64,000 nt of DNA from Arcanobacterium_A hippocoleae (GTDB lineage Bacteria; Actinomycetota; Actinomycetes; Actinomycetales; Actinomycetaceae). Below, piece by piece: positions 30,349 through 38,909 of the stretch; positions within the stretch are counted from its first letter, which is position 1; each line of letters starts with the position of its first letter. The position numbers and the translations under genes are program-made. The stretch covers positions 496,001 to 560,000 of the forward strand of contig NZ_JAVDUJ010000001.1 of NCBI RefSeq assembly GCF_031456295.1, given 5' to 3'. Under the pieces are notes generated by a model. The model had not been told where the DNA came from. It saw nothing but the letters and a program-made list of their open reading frames with translations, and did no database searches.

Positions 30349-31338
30349 TTATTTCTCTTTCCGCACACTATCCCAACGTGCATATGCGTCGATAATATCT
30401 GCCACAATCCGGTGCCGAACTACATCTGCAGAACCAAGCTCCGTGAAATTGATCTGATCAACATTGCGTAAAATTCTCCGCACCACTTGCAAACCGGAAC
30501 GTGTTCTACCAGGCAGATCGATTTGCGTCAGATCTCCGGTAATCACCATTTTTGAGCCAAAACCAAGCCGAGTCAGAAACATTTTCATTTGCTCGGCAGT
30601 AGTATTTTGTGCTTCATCCAAAATAATAAATGCATCATTCAAGGTCCGTCCGCGCATATACGCAAGCGGGGCTACTTCGATCGTGCCAGCTGCCATCAAT
30701 TTCGGAATCGTCTCTGGATCAACCATATCGTAGAGCGAATCATAAAGCGGACGCAGATAAGGATCAATTTTATCGTTTAGCGTACCGGGCAAGAAGCCAA
30801 GTGATTCTCCTGCTTCCACTGCCGGACGAGTCAAAACGATCCGTGATACCTCATTTTTTTGCAATGCCACGACAGCCTTCGCCATCGCCAGATAAGTCTT
30901 ACCGGTACCTGCCGGCCCGATCCCAAAAGTGATCGTATTGGTATCGATCGCATCAATATATGCTTTCTGCCCCAAGGTTTTCGGGCGAATCGTTTTACCC
31001 CGGCTGGAGAGAATATCTGTATGCATCAATGCCGTCGGTTTAGCTAAACCGTCGCGCGCAATCATAATCGCACGCTGTACTGCATCCACACTCAGCAGCT
31101 CGCCTGCCTTTGCTACTTCAATTAGCTCAACGATGATCTGCGCAGCAAAATCTACTTCGGATGCGGCACCGGAAATCTTGATTTCATTACCATGCACTGT
31201 GATCTTTGCTGGCAGCAAGCCATTTTCGAGTACCCGCAAAATGCCATCATGATGCCCCAATAAATTAATCATCGGAAGCCTTTGCGGCACCGTCACTATC
31301 CTTGTATTTTCACGGCTTTCATCCATTTTATCGATCAC
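30349..31338 (-). CDS. phoH: PhoH-like ATPase
   Basis: A PhoH-family P-loop ATPase, probably an RNA helicase-like protein acting with YbeY. Walker A is GPAGTGKTYLA near residue 150, Walker B is AFIILDEAQNT near 245, and GSKMVITGDLTQIDLPGRTR follows. The N-terminal part is the KH-like segment seen in actinobacterial PhoH. The length of 329 is normal. It is 21 bp downstream of rsmE and belongs to the operon hrcA-dnaJ-rsmE-phoH-ybeY-corC-era. Confidence 0.94.
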   Translation of the reverse strand: MIDKMDESRENTRIVTVPQRLPMINLLGHHDGILRVLENGLLPAKITVHGNEIKISGAASEVDFAAQIIVELIEVAKAGELLSVDAVQRAIMIARDGLAKPTALMHTDILSSRGKTIRPKTLGQKAYIDAIDTNTITFGIGPAGTGKTYLAMAKAVVALQKNEVSRIVLTRPAVEAGESLGFLPGTLNDKIDPYLRPLYDSLYDMVDPETIPKLMAAGTIEVAPLAYMRGRTLNDAFIILDEAQNTTAEQMKMFLTRLGFGSKMVITGDLTQIDLPGRTRSGLQVVRRILRNVDQINFTELGSADVVRHRIVADIIDAYARWDSVRKEK

Positions 31339-31359
31339 AATCTACGAAACTTCATGACA

Positions 31360-32172
31360 CTATCTAGCAGGCTTGCGCATTATATCCCAGAGAGTTGTTT
31401 GCGCGGCAGCAATTGCCTTTGGACCTGCCGTTGCCGAACGAAGCACATGCGGGCTAAGCGTGACTACTTGCGCGCCCGCATAAGCAAATTGCAAGAGCTC
31501 GTTTGGAGTTATCCCGCCTTCTGGCCCAACCACGAAAATAAGTGTTGCGGGCACTTCAATTCGCCCTTCAGCTACGAATTTTACGATCCGCTCCAACTCT
31601 ACCGGTAACATCGTCAGGCTTTCCTCATGGCAAATAAACGCCCGAGAACCACAATTCTCCACGCTCTGCTGAATCAAACCTGCGACCTGCTGTGTATTAA
31701 ATTTACCGTGTACTTTTGGCAAAAACGAACGCCGCGATTGCTTCGCTGCAGCGAGCACGGTAGAGCGCCATTTAGTAAGTGCTTTTTCTTCCTTTGCACC
31801 ACGTTCCCAAGTAACTACACACCGCTGTGCTTCCCACGGAATAATTTCATTTACTCCATATTCGGTAGCTGTTTCGATCGCTTGCTCATCACGCCCGCCT
31901 TTCGCCAAAGCCTGCACTAAAATCAAACGAACTTGCGGTTCATATTCTTGTGCGAACTCCAATATCTTTCCGCGTAATTCTTTCCGACTTACATTCGTGA
32001 CAGATAATTTTGCACGCAACCCGCTGCCATTGACCAGCTCGATTTTCTCGTCCAAGCGGATCCGTCGCACCACTGCCGCATGATGCGCTTCTGCCCCTGT
32101 CAGCAGATATTCAGCACCTTCACGCAATGCTTCAATCCGCATCTCAGGGGCATAAAACACTGGTAAACTCAT
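31360..32172 (-). CDS. rsmE: 16S rRNA (uracil1498-N3)-methyltransferase
   Basis: SPOUT methyltransferase that modifies U1498 in the decoding region of 16S rRNA. The SAM knot is formed by FVVGPEGGITPNELLQF and TLSPHVLRSATAGPKAIAA. The N-terminal PUA-like part includes HHAAVVRRIRLDEKIELVNG. The length of 270 is slightly above the usual 245. The start overlaps the dnaJ stop by 4 bp, so the two are translationally coupled. Confidence 0.94.
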   Translation of the reverse strand: MSLPVFYAPEMRIEALREGAEYLLTGAEAHHAAVVRRIRLDEKIELVNGSGLRAKLSVTNVSRKELRGKILEFAQEYEPQVRLILVQALAKGGRDEQAIETATEYGVNEIIPWEAQRCVVTWERGAKEEKALTKWRSTVLAAAKQSRRSFLPKVHGKFNTQQVAGLIQQSVENCGSRAFICHEESLTMLPVELERIVKFVAEGRIEVPATLIFVVGPEGGITPNELLQFAYAGAQVVTLSPHVLRSATAGPKAIAAAQTTLWDIMRKPAR

Positions 32173-33308
32173 GATTCACTCCATGCATTAAATTTTTCCC
32201 GCAGACGACCAAAAAATGAGTCGTCCTCAGTATCCATTTTCGCATCAACTCGTTCTTCATTGCGCAATTTCGCAAACTGCGCAATCAGATTCTTTTGTGC
32301 ATCATCCAACTTAGTCGGTGTGATCACATTGATCGTCACGCGCAAATTCCCGCGCCGATTCCGGTGCAGCCGAGTGACTCCCAGCCCTGGCAGCACAATT
32401 TCCGTACCTGATTGTGTACCTGCAGCAATTTTCAGTTCCTGTACCCCATCGAACGTATCAATTTCCACTTCAGTACCCAAAATTGCAGCCGTCATCGGAA
32501 TTGAAAGCACAGCGAGTAAATCATCGCCAGCACGGGTAAAGACCGCATCAGCTGCAATCACTACTTCCACATACAAATCACCAGCAGGGCCTCCGCCCAC
32601 GCCAGCATCTCCTTGCCCAAGTAAACGCACCCGCATTCCCGTTTCGACCCCTGCAGGCACACTCACCTGAACTTGCTTCGATCCGCGAATTCGCCCTTCA
32701 CCAGCACATTCGCCACACGGGGTGACGATCCTTGTACCGTATCCCTGGCAAGCAGCACATGCGGTGGTGGTCATCATCTGCCCAAATAGCGAATTCGTCA
32801 CGCGCTGCACTGAACCACTTCCATGACATTCTGTACATTGCACGGGTTCCGTATTTGGCGCCGTCATAGCACCGTGGCATTGCGGACACTCCATTGCCGC
32901 ATCCACACGGATCGTTTTTTCATCACCGAAAATTGCCTCCGCCAGCGAAATCTGCATCCGCACAACGAGATCGCCGCCACGCCGCGCTCTTGAAGCTGGA
33001 CCGCGTTGAGCCGTGGCACCAGCACCGCCAAAGAAGCTCGAAAAAATATCTTCAAAACCACCAAAACCGGCTCCGCTAAATCCGGTGCCACCACCACGAA
33101 GTGCATCTTCGCCGCCCAAATCATACATTTGCCGTTTCTCTTTATTTACGAGAACCTCATAAGCAGCTGTGACTTCTTTGAATTTTTCCGCACCATCCGG
33201 GCCAGCCACATCTGGATGCAGCTTTCGTGCAAGTTTGCGATATGCCTTTTTGATTTCAGCTTCGGATGCGTTCTTCGCAACTCCGAGAATTTCGTAATAA
33301 TCAGCCAA
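32169..33308 (-). CDS. dnaJ: molecular chaperone DnaJ
   Basis: Hsp40 co-chaperone of DnaK. The J domain (1-70) has the HPD motif in RKLHPDVAG. A G/F region follows, then four CxxCxGxG-type zinc repeats: CPQCHGAM, CTECHGSG, CAACQGYG and CGECAGEG. All eight Cys are intact; the first repeat lacks the last Gly. The C-terminal substrate-binding domains include LPGLGVTRLHRNRRGNLRV. It follows hrcA after 138 bp, so it is probably under HrcA/CIRCE control and corresponds to the actinobacterial DnaJ2 linked to hrcA rather than the dnaK-grpE copy. Confidence 0.95.
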   Translation of the reverse strand: MADYYEILGVAKNASEAEIKKAYRKLARKLHPDVAGPDGAEKFKEVTAAYEVLVNKEKRQMYDLGGEDALRGGGTGFSGAGFGGFEDIFSSFFGGAGATAQRGPASRARRGGDLVVRMQISLAEAIFGDEKTIRVDAAMECPQCHGAMTAPNTEPVQCTECHGSGSVQRVTNSLFGQMMTTTACAACQGYGTRIVTPCGECAGEGRIRGSKQVQVSVPAGVETGMRVRLLGQGDAGVGGGPAGDLYVEVVIAADAVFTRAGDDLLAVLSIPMTAAILGTEVEIDTFDGVQELKIAAGTQSGTEIVLPGLGVTRLHRNRRGNLRVTINVITPTKLDDAQKNLIAQFAKLRNEERVDAKMDTEDDSFFGRLREKFNAWSES

Positions 33309-33446
33309 GAAAACTATTCCCTATCTTTCGCTTCACTTTTCGCAAAAATTATTCACTCTGATTTTATGCTGCCGTGCCTCAAATCCAGCCGGCAGATTTG
33401 AAAATGAAAAGTTATATCCACCTCATTACATCAAAATTGCACCACA

Positions 33447-34466
33447 TCAGCCTTTCAGGATTTCAGTGAGATACTGCGAGATCGCATAAACTGACGACAT
33501 TGCAGCCGCGTAATCCATCCGGGTCGGCCCAATCACGCCAAGGCGTGCGACTTGTTGATCATATCCATTGCCATAACCAGTAGATACGACGGCAGTTTCA
33601 GCCAATGCCGTCTGCGCATTTTCCCGCCCAATTTGTACTTTCATCCCAGCTTCACGTGCTGCCAGCAACTGCAAGAGCACCACTTGTTCCTCAAGCGCAT
33701 CGAGTACCGGAGAGATCGAGGATGCAAAATCTACGTCATAGCGAGAGAGATTCCCAGTACCTGCAACTACTACGCGTTCTTCATTTTGTGCGCCTAAAGT
33801 GCCGATTATCGTATCAAAGATCCGTTCTAACAAATGCTGATACTGATGCGGCAAATTCTGCAATGCCTGCGGATATGATTCTTGCAGCTGAGCTAATGGT
33901 TTTTCACAAAAATGCGCATTGCACGTTTTTCGCAGCCGTGAAAAATCATCGTCATTCAACCCGCTGTTTACTTCAAATATCCTTTGCTCTACCCGACCAG
34001 AATTGGAAATCAATACGAGCAGTGCCGTTGTATCAGTAATCGAAACAATTTCAATATGCCGCAACATTGATTTCCGCAATGACGGATACTGCACCACAGC
34101 TACCTGATTCGTAATTTGTGCAAGCAATCGTACCGCACGAGAAAGCACATCATCGAGGTCTACGCCGTCACGCAAATATTTTTCAAATGCATTCCGTTCT
34201 CCACGCGAGAGCGGCTTGATCTCTGCCAGAGAATCAACAAAAGCACGATAACCAGCATCCGTTGGGATCCGCCCGGCAGAAGTATGCGGTTGGATTATTA
34301 ACCCAGCTTCTTCTAACTGCGCCATATCGTTACGTACTGTGGCTGACGAAACACCGAGGTGATAGCGTTCGACGATGGACCGAGAACCAACAGGTTCACG
34401 CGTTGTGACATAATCTTCCACGATCGCATGCAGTACTGCTGCACGTCGCGCTTGTGGATTTGCCAT
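33447..34466 (-). CDS. hrcA: heat-inducible transcription repressor HrcA
   Basis: HrcA represses heat shock genes by binding CIRCE, with GroEL as a modulator. The N-terminal winged helix (about 1-80) has VLHAIVEDYVTTREPVGSRS, then HLGVSSATVRNDMAQLEEAG. IQPHTSAGRIPTDAGYRAFV is the family signature. The GAF-like and dimerisation parts follow, to GVIGPTRMDYAAAMSSVYAI near the end. The length of 339 is normal. A CIRCE-like operator lies 126 bp upstream, so the gene is probably autoregulated together with dnaJ. Confidence 0.95.
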   Translation of the reverse strand: MANPQARRAAVLHAIVEDYVTTREPVGSRSIVERYHLGVSSATVRNDMAQLEEAGLIIQPHTSAGRIPTDAGYRAFVDSLAEIKPLSRGERNAFEKYLRDGVDLDDVLSRAVRLLAQITNQVAVVQYPSLRKSMLRHIEIVSITDTTALLVLISNSGRVEQRIFEVNSGLNDDDFSRLRKTCNAHFCEKPLAQLQESYPQALQNLPHQYQHLLERIFDTIIGTLGAQNEERVVVAGTGNLSRYDVDFASSISPVLDALEEQVVLLQLLAAREAGMKVQIGRENAQTALAETAVVSTGYGNGYDQQVARLGVIGPTRMDYAAAMSSVYAISQYLTEILKG

Positions 34467-34591
34467 CTTTACTCCTCTCTTGATTCGTGCTGTAACAATA
34501 TCTGGTGCAGGGCAAATATCCCCTTCTGATGCCTTGCCAGCGAATCAACTCATGCCTGCATCTTCCAACAGCAGTTCATACGCAAGCAGAT

Positions 34592-34623
34592 CTTGCACTC
34601 AGGTATACCGAGTGCCAATTCTA
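34592..34623 (-). promoter_or_regulatory. CIRCE-like operator and -10 box of hrcA-dnaJ
   Basis: CTTGCACTC (34592-34600), exactly 9 bp, GAGTGCCAA (34610-34618). The consensus is TTAGCACTC-N9-GAGTGCTAA, so the six inner bases of each arm are perfect and three outer positions differ. On the minus strand a TAGAAT (34623-34618) abuts it, so HrcA binding would cover the transcription start. The rest of the 306-bp gap 34467-34772 holds no gene. The divergent DUF3097 gene starts 155 bp on the other side. Confidence 0.8.
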
Positions 34624-34772
34624 CGCCGATTCGCCGCGAACTTCCTAGCGTACAATCACCGATTCACGCTCCGCGCGAAACACCACTCGTTTCCAGATGT
34701 AAGATCAAGAAAAATTCGCAGCAAACACGAGGCATTTGTGTCTCCATCAAAGCGATCTTTGCACTATGGTGA

Positions 34773-35744
34773 GTGATGATGAAACGAGATTATGCAAACC
34801 GCTACCCGTCTGGAAAATTAATTCAGCCAAAGAAAGCTGCATCTTCCAAGCAGATCCAACCAATTTATGCATCCCCCGACGACCGTTATGCGATAAATGA
34901 GATTGAGTTACCGCCAAACTATCGTAATGCAGCGCAGGAAATACCAGTAGCACGGGGGATGGTGCTCGAAGACGTCACTTCAGGATATGTGGGGGAAGTG
35001 ATGCAGATTCAAAAAATTGCCGGGCAATGGCAAATGGAATTAGAAGATAGTAATTTCAAACGCCGCTCATTTCCGCTTGGCGCCGGTTTTTGGTTCGCAG
35101 GACGGCCAGTGCAGCTGCTTCCACCGACACCGCCAAAAAGCAATATCGGACAGAAAAACAAAACTGTTAACGGGAAAACTCTCACTGCTTCAGGATCGAT
35201 CCATGTGCCGCATAAAGCACGCATTGCACTTCCCTCACGCATCTGGGTCGAAGGCAAACACGACGCTGAACTAATTTCAAAAATATGGGGTGAGGATCTA
35301 GCTTTTGCGGGGATCATGATCGAAGAGCTCTTTGGCGCGGACCATCTCCTCGATGTGCTGAAAGTATTTTCTCCGTCAAACGAGAAACGCGCCGGCGTAC
35401 TGCTTGACCATCTCGTACCACACTCAAAAGAATCACGGATCGCTGAAATGGCAAATAAAATTTCTGGCGTATTGGTGCTCGGTCACCCATTTGTAGACCT
35501 TTGGCAAGCAGTAAAACCAGCTGTTCTAGGTTTACAAGCATGGCCAGAAGTGCCACGGGATGAAGATATCAAGAAAGGCACATTGCGCCGGCTTGGCTGG
35601 GCGCATGAGACAAAAGAAGATATCGGCCTAGGCTGGAAGCGAATATTAGACGCAGTAAATACTTATACCGATTTGCAGCCAGCATTTTTAGGAAAAGTTG
35701 AAGCGCTGATCGATTTTGTAACAGCTGCTGGCACGAATCATTAA
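34773..35744 (+). CDS. DUF3097 family protein
   Basis: A 323-residue actinobacteria-specific protein of unknown function. The conserved centre is SRIWVEGKHDAELISKIWGE, then DHLVPHSKESRIAEM and GVLVLGHPFVDLWQAVKP. The Glu-Gly-x-x-Asp and later Asp residues recall Toprim-type metal sites, but this is inference. The N-terminal region is basic. The start is uncertain: GTG at 34773 is followed at once by two ATG codons, and no good ribosome site is visible. It is divergent from hrcA, a conserved neighbourhood in actinobacteria. Confidence 0.85.
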   Translation: MMMKRDYANRYPSGKLIQPKKAASSKQIQPIYASPDDRYAINEIELPPNYRNAAQEIPVARGMVLEDVTSGYVGEVMQIQKIAGQWQMELEDSNFKRRSFPLGAGFWFAGRPVQLLPPTPPKSNIGQKNKTVNGKTLTASGSIHVPHKARIALPSRIWVEGKHDAELISKIWGEDLAFAGIMIEELFGADHLLDVLKVFSPSNEKRAGVLLDHLVPHSKESRIAEMANKISGVLVLGHPFVDLWQAVKPAVLGLQAWPEVPRDEDIKKGTLRRLGWAHETKEDIGLGWKRILDAVNTYTDLQPAFLGKVEALIDFVTAAGTNH

Positions 35745-35870
35745 TTGGAACACTAAACAATGGCTGATCAGCTTTTTTGGATTCTGCTTCCAGCCTTCCA
35801 ATTGAAGTTTTCAGAAGTCTAAAATTTTCAAAGTTAGCAGCTACTGCATCTATGTTTCTTAAACCTTTTG

Positions 35871-36641
35871 CTATTGCCAATATTCTTGTGGCAGGAACTC
35901 CACCACAGCACTACCTGCCGCTGCAAGCTTTGGATAAATTTCAAGCAGCTGCGCGTCAAATCCTTGGCCTTCTATCGCAAGCGTGATATTTGCACCGATA
36001 ATATGCACAGCTTTAAATCCGCGCATTTTCTCGATCCAATGGGCAAAATCAGATCCCTGATAAACTGCCAAACTCTCAGCAAGCGGCGCTGCCGCATTCC
36101 ACTGTGCAATTTTGCTGCGAAAAATATCTGCAGCATGATTTTGTGTTGGAGCAGCTAGCGCATTTCCTTCGCCTGACGTACCGGCAACATCTAAAGTTTC
36201 TCCCGCAGCTGCATCATTTTCAGCAATAAAAAGGATCTCCGGGCTGGAAAAGAGCTTCCCGTCGGGACGCTGCGGAATATCGCAGGTGAAATACAGATCC
36301 CTGCCATCAGCGCTCTGTACTCCACATGAACGCCAATGCAAACCGCGACTGTTAGAAATTAAATCATGCGCTCCAATATCACTACTCACCCCGATGCCAG
36401 CTACACCCGCAGGATCTAAAAATAACTTGGCAGCTGCAGACGGATGCAACAAAAACTGCGCAGCATCCTTGCCATATTCCCGGTAAGTGTATTTCTTTGC
36501 CCGAAGTTTTCCAATCAGTTCTGCACGCGAATCCCAATATCCGCTATTGCTGCCGGAAAAGATTGCAAAAAGCCCATAACACACCGCTCCGCCAATAAGC
36601 AGACCGATCACGATCGCAATATAGTAATCTCCAATGCCCAT
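35871..36641 (-). CDS. hypothetical protein with one N-terminal membrane helix
   Basis: A 256-residue protein I cannot assign. A single hydrophobic segment at about 8-28 (YIAIVIGLLIGGAVCYGLFA) suggests a membrane anchor with the rest in the cytoplasm. The soluble part is rich in Ala and Gly and contains SRGLHWRSCGVQSADGRDLYF and a C-terminal AVVEFLPQEYW. It resembles small membrane proteins found beside hemW in some actinobacteria, but that is a positional impression. It follows hemW by 23 bp on the same strand, so it is likely co-transcribed. Confidence 0.75.
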   Translation of the reverse strand: MGIGDYYIAIVIGLLIGGAVCYGLFAIFSGSNSGYWDSRAELIGKLRAKKYTYREYGKDAAQFLLHPSAAAKLFLDPAGVAGIGVSSDIGAHDLISNSRGLHWRSCGVQSADGRDLYFTCDIPQRPDGKLFSSPEILFIAENDAAAGETLDVAGTSGEGNALAAPTQNHAADIFRSKIAQWNAAAPLAESLAVYQGSDFAHWIEKMRGFKAVHIIGANITLAIEGQGFDAQLLEIYPKLAAAGSAVVEFLPQEYWQ

Positions 36642-36664
36642 TTATTTCCCTTGATTTTATCTTG

Positions 36665-37879
36665 TTATAAATCCATCCACAGTGCCCGGATCACTGCATC
36701 GGCAAGCAGTCTGCCTCGCACAGTAAGCACAAGCCGATCTTCACGTAAAGCAGCTTGCGGATCAATTAACCCGTCGGAAATAAAACCGGCAACAGTCTCC
36801 CGCTTCAGACCAGCAGGAATTTTGATCCCTTCACGTAAGCGAATCCCCAGCATGATTGCTTCTTCTGTTTGCTCTGTTGCACTCAATTTTTCATGTCCTT
36901 GCGCCGGTGTGCGCACCGGACTTCCCGCAAGCCTTGCAGCGTATCTACGCGGGTGTTTCACATTCCAAAAACGTGTGCCATTGATGTGTGAGTGAGCCCC
37001 TGCGCCATACCCCCACCAGTTCGCACCCTGCCAATAGTATCTGTTATGTTTACATTCAAATCCAGGACGGGCCCAATTTGAAACTTCGTACCAATCATAG
37101 CCGGCGGCTGCGAGCAGTTCATTGGCAAGCTCATAACGGAACGCCAGCACATCATCGTCCGTACCCATCATGCTCCCGCGAGCTAAATCAGTACCCATTT
37201 TAGTGCCTGGCTCAATCGTCAATGCATAACATGAGAGATGCTGCGGAGAAAGATCTATCGCTGCCAGTAGCGATGCTCTCCAATCGGGATCACTTTCCCC
37301 CGGAGTGCCATAAATCAAATCAAGCGAAAAGTTTAAATCAAGTTCCCGTGCCCACTGCGCTACTTTTGCAACTTGCCCTGGAGTATGGCTCCGATCCAGA
37401 GTCGCCAGCACGTGCGGTACCGCTGATTGCATCCCAAAGGAAATCCGATTGATCCCAGCTTCCTGCAAGCCAACTAGCTGCTCACGAGTGACGGTCTCAG
37501 GATTAGCTTCAGTAGTGATCTCGATATCAGGTGCAAAACCAAATGTATCCCGCAGCTGACCCAAAATTTGCGCAAAACTCGCTACATTTAACAGCGTTGG
37601 GGTGCCTCCGCCAAAAAAGATTGAACGTAACCGCCCGGGTTTTGTATCCCGCGAAAGCACTCGCTGCGAAAGTTCGATTTCTTTTCCGACGGTTTGTGCG
37701 TAATCCTGCACCCCAGCGCCTGCTCCAAAATCAGGATTGGTATAAGTATTAAAATCACAGTATCCGCAACGAACCGTGCAAAATGGAATATGCACGTAGG
37801 CCGAAAATCCTGCACTCACATCCGGATCAACAAGCTGACCATCATCTGGAAGTGGCATACCTTCAGGAAGCTGCACCAT
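36665..37879 (-). CDS. hemW: radical SAM protein HemW (coproporphyrinogen III oxidase-like)
   Basis: A radical SAM protein formerly annotated as oxygen-independent coproporphyrinogen oxidase; HemW is a heme chaperone. The iron-sulfur motif CTVRCGYC (CxxxCxxC) follows AYVHIPF near residue 30. FFGGGTPTLL, EITTEANPETVT, INRISFGMQS and NFSLDLIYGTPGE are the conserved family stretches. The length of 404 is typical. The start overlaps trmB by 17 bp. No other heme genes are close. Confidence 0.93.
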   Translation of the reverse strand: MVQLPEGMPLPDDGQLVDPDVSAGFSAYVHIPFCTVRCGYCDFNTYTNPDFGAGAGVQDYAQTVGKEIELSQRVLSRDTKPGRLRSIFFGGGTPTLLNVASFAQILGQLRDTFGFAPDIEITTEANPETVTREQLVGLQEAGINRISFGMQSAVPHVLATLDRSHTPGQVAKVAQWARELDLNFSLDLIYGTPGESDPDWRASLLAAIDLSPQHLSCYALTIEPGTKMGTDLARGSMMGTDDDVLAFRYELANELLAAAGYDWYEVSNWARPGFECKHNRYYWQGANWWGYGAGAHSHINGTRFWNVKHPRRYAARLAGSPVRTPAQGHEKLSATEQTEEAIMLGIRLREGIKIPAGLKRETVAGFISDGLIDPQAALREDRLVLTVRGRLLADAVIRALWMDL

Positions 37880-38909
37880 CTGCAGTCCCTTGCGATGATT
37901 GATCTGCTTTATGCTCAGCTGTGGCAGCTTGTGCTTTTAAGAAACCTCGCCGCGAACTCGGCGCACGCTCACCTCCACGATCAGCAAGTACTTCAATTCC
38001 CTGCGCTTTTGCCGCCAGCCAAGGATCCTCCGGCACTGCCTGACTGAGGATCGGCACTTCATTACGCACCGCCACAAAATCATGCACTGGTCTTCCAGCT
38101 TCAATCCCGCGTTCTTCAAAACGCGTCAGCGCCCGTCCAGCAAAACGTGGTGCGAATCCACCGACATAGAGTCCTTCATCTGCAGCATCTGGATTCTTTC
38201 CCAAATATTGCAAATCGAACCACGGCGACTGCGCTAGCACATCGCGCATTTGCCAGGCATAATTAGCCCAATCAGTGGCCAAACGCCAGATTCCTCCAGG
38301 TGCCAAAATACTTGCTACTATCTGCGCAAATGCTGGTGAAACGATCCGCCGCTTGCGGTGTTTTTTCTTTCGCCAAGGATCAGGAAAGAAAGTCCAGACC
38401 TCGGCAGCAAATTGCGGTTCTCCCGCTTTTTCCGGATCGTTCGCAGCAGTTTGTAGCGCAGCTGGTGCTAATGGTGAACCGAAAACTATCGGCAATGCCT
38501 GAGCCGCATCAAGCTGCGCGATCCGCACATTCTGGACATCTGCCTGTATCGCATGATGTACACATCGAGCCACACCAGGTGCCCACGCTTCAAATGCGAG
38601 AAAATTCCATTCCGGGTGCATTCGCGCGCCATGCATCAATTGTTCGCCAGAACCCGGACCAACTTCGACCACGATCGGAGCATTTCTCCCAAAAACTTCC
38701 TGCAAATCGATACGCGCACCTGGCGCAATAGTAGCGTGAGCGAAGCCTGCAGGCACCTGCAAGGTAAATTCACTTCCCCGCTCTTGCATCAATTTCTCGT
38801 ATTTATCTCCCAAGCGTGAGCCGCGCAATGAAAATGAAGTAATTCGCCCGTAATGAGGATTATCTTGCGTAAGATTCCCCTCTTCTTTCCCGTGAACTGC
38901 TTGCGTCAC
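37863..38909 (-). CDS. trmB: tRNA (guanine-N7)-methyltransferase
   Basis: Makes m7G46 in the variable loop of tRNA, using SAM. The SAM site is VVEVGPGSGEQL near residue 78-89, and the diagnostic motif FFPDPWRKKKHRKRRIV is near 170-186. VGGFAPRFAGRALTRFEERG is the conserved C-terminal core. At 348 residues it is longer than the usual ~240: an N-terminal part of about 50 and a charged C-terminal tail of about 60 residues are extra. It overlaps lepA by 4 bp and hemW by 17 bp, a tight operon. Confidence 0.93.
   Translation of the reverse strand: MTQAVHGKEEGNLTQDNPHYGRITSFSLRGSRLGDKYEKLMQERGSEFTLQVPAGFAHATIAPGARIDLQEVFGRNAPIVVEVGPGSGEQLMHGARMHPEWNFLAFEAWAPGVARCVHHAIQADVQNVRIAQLDAAQALPIVFGSPLAPAALQTAANDPEKAGEPQFAAEVWTFFPDPWRKKKHRKRRIVSPAFAQIVASILAPGGIWRLATDWANYAWQMRDVLAQSPWFDLQYLGKNPDAADEGLYVGGFAPRFAGRALTRFEERGIEAGRPVHDFVAVRNEVPILSQAVPEDPWLAAKAQGIEVLADRGGERAPSSRRGFLKAQAATAEHKADQSSQGTADGAAS

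Noticed and set aside
35569..35880. 103-residue minus-strand ORF
   Set aside because: Mostly antisense to the DUF3097 gene, with no ribosome site or family match.
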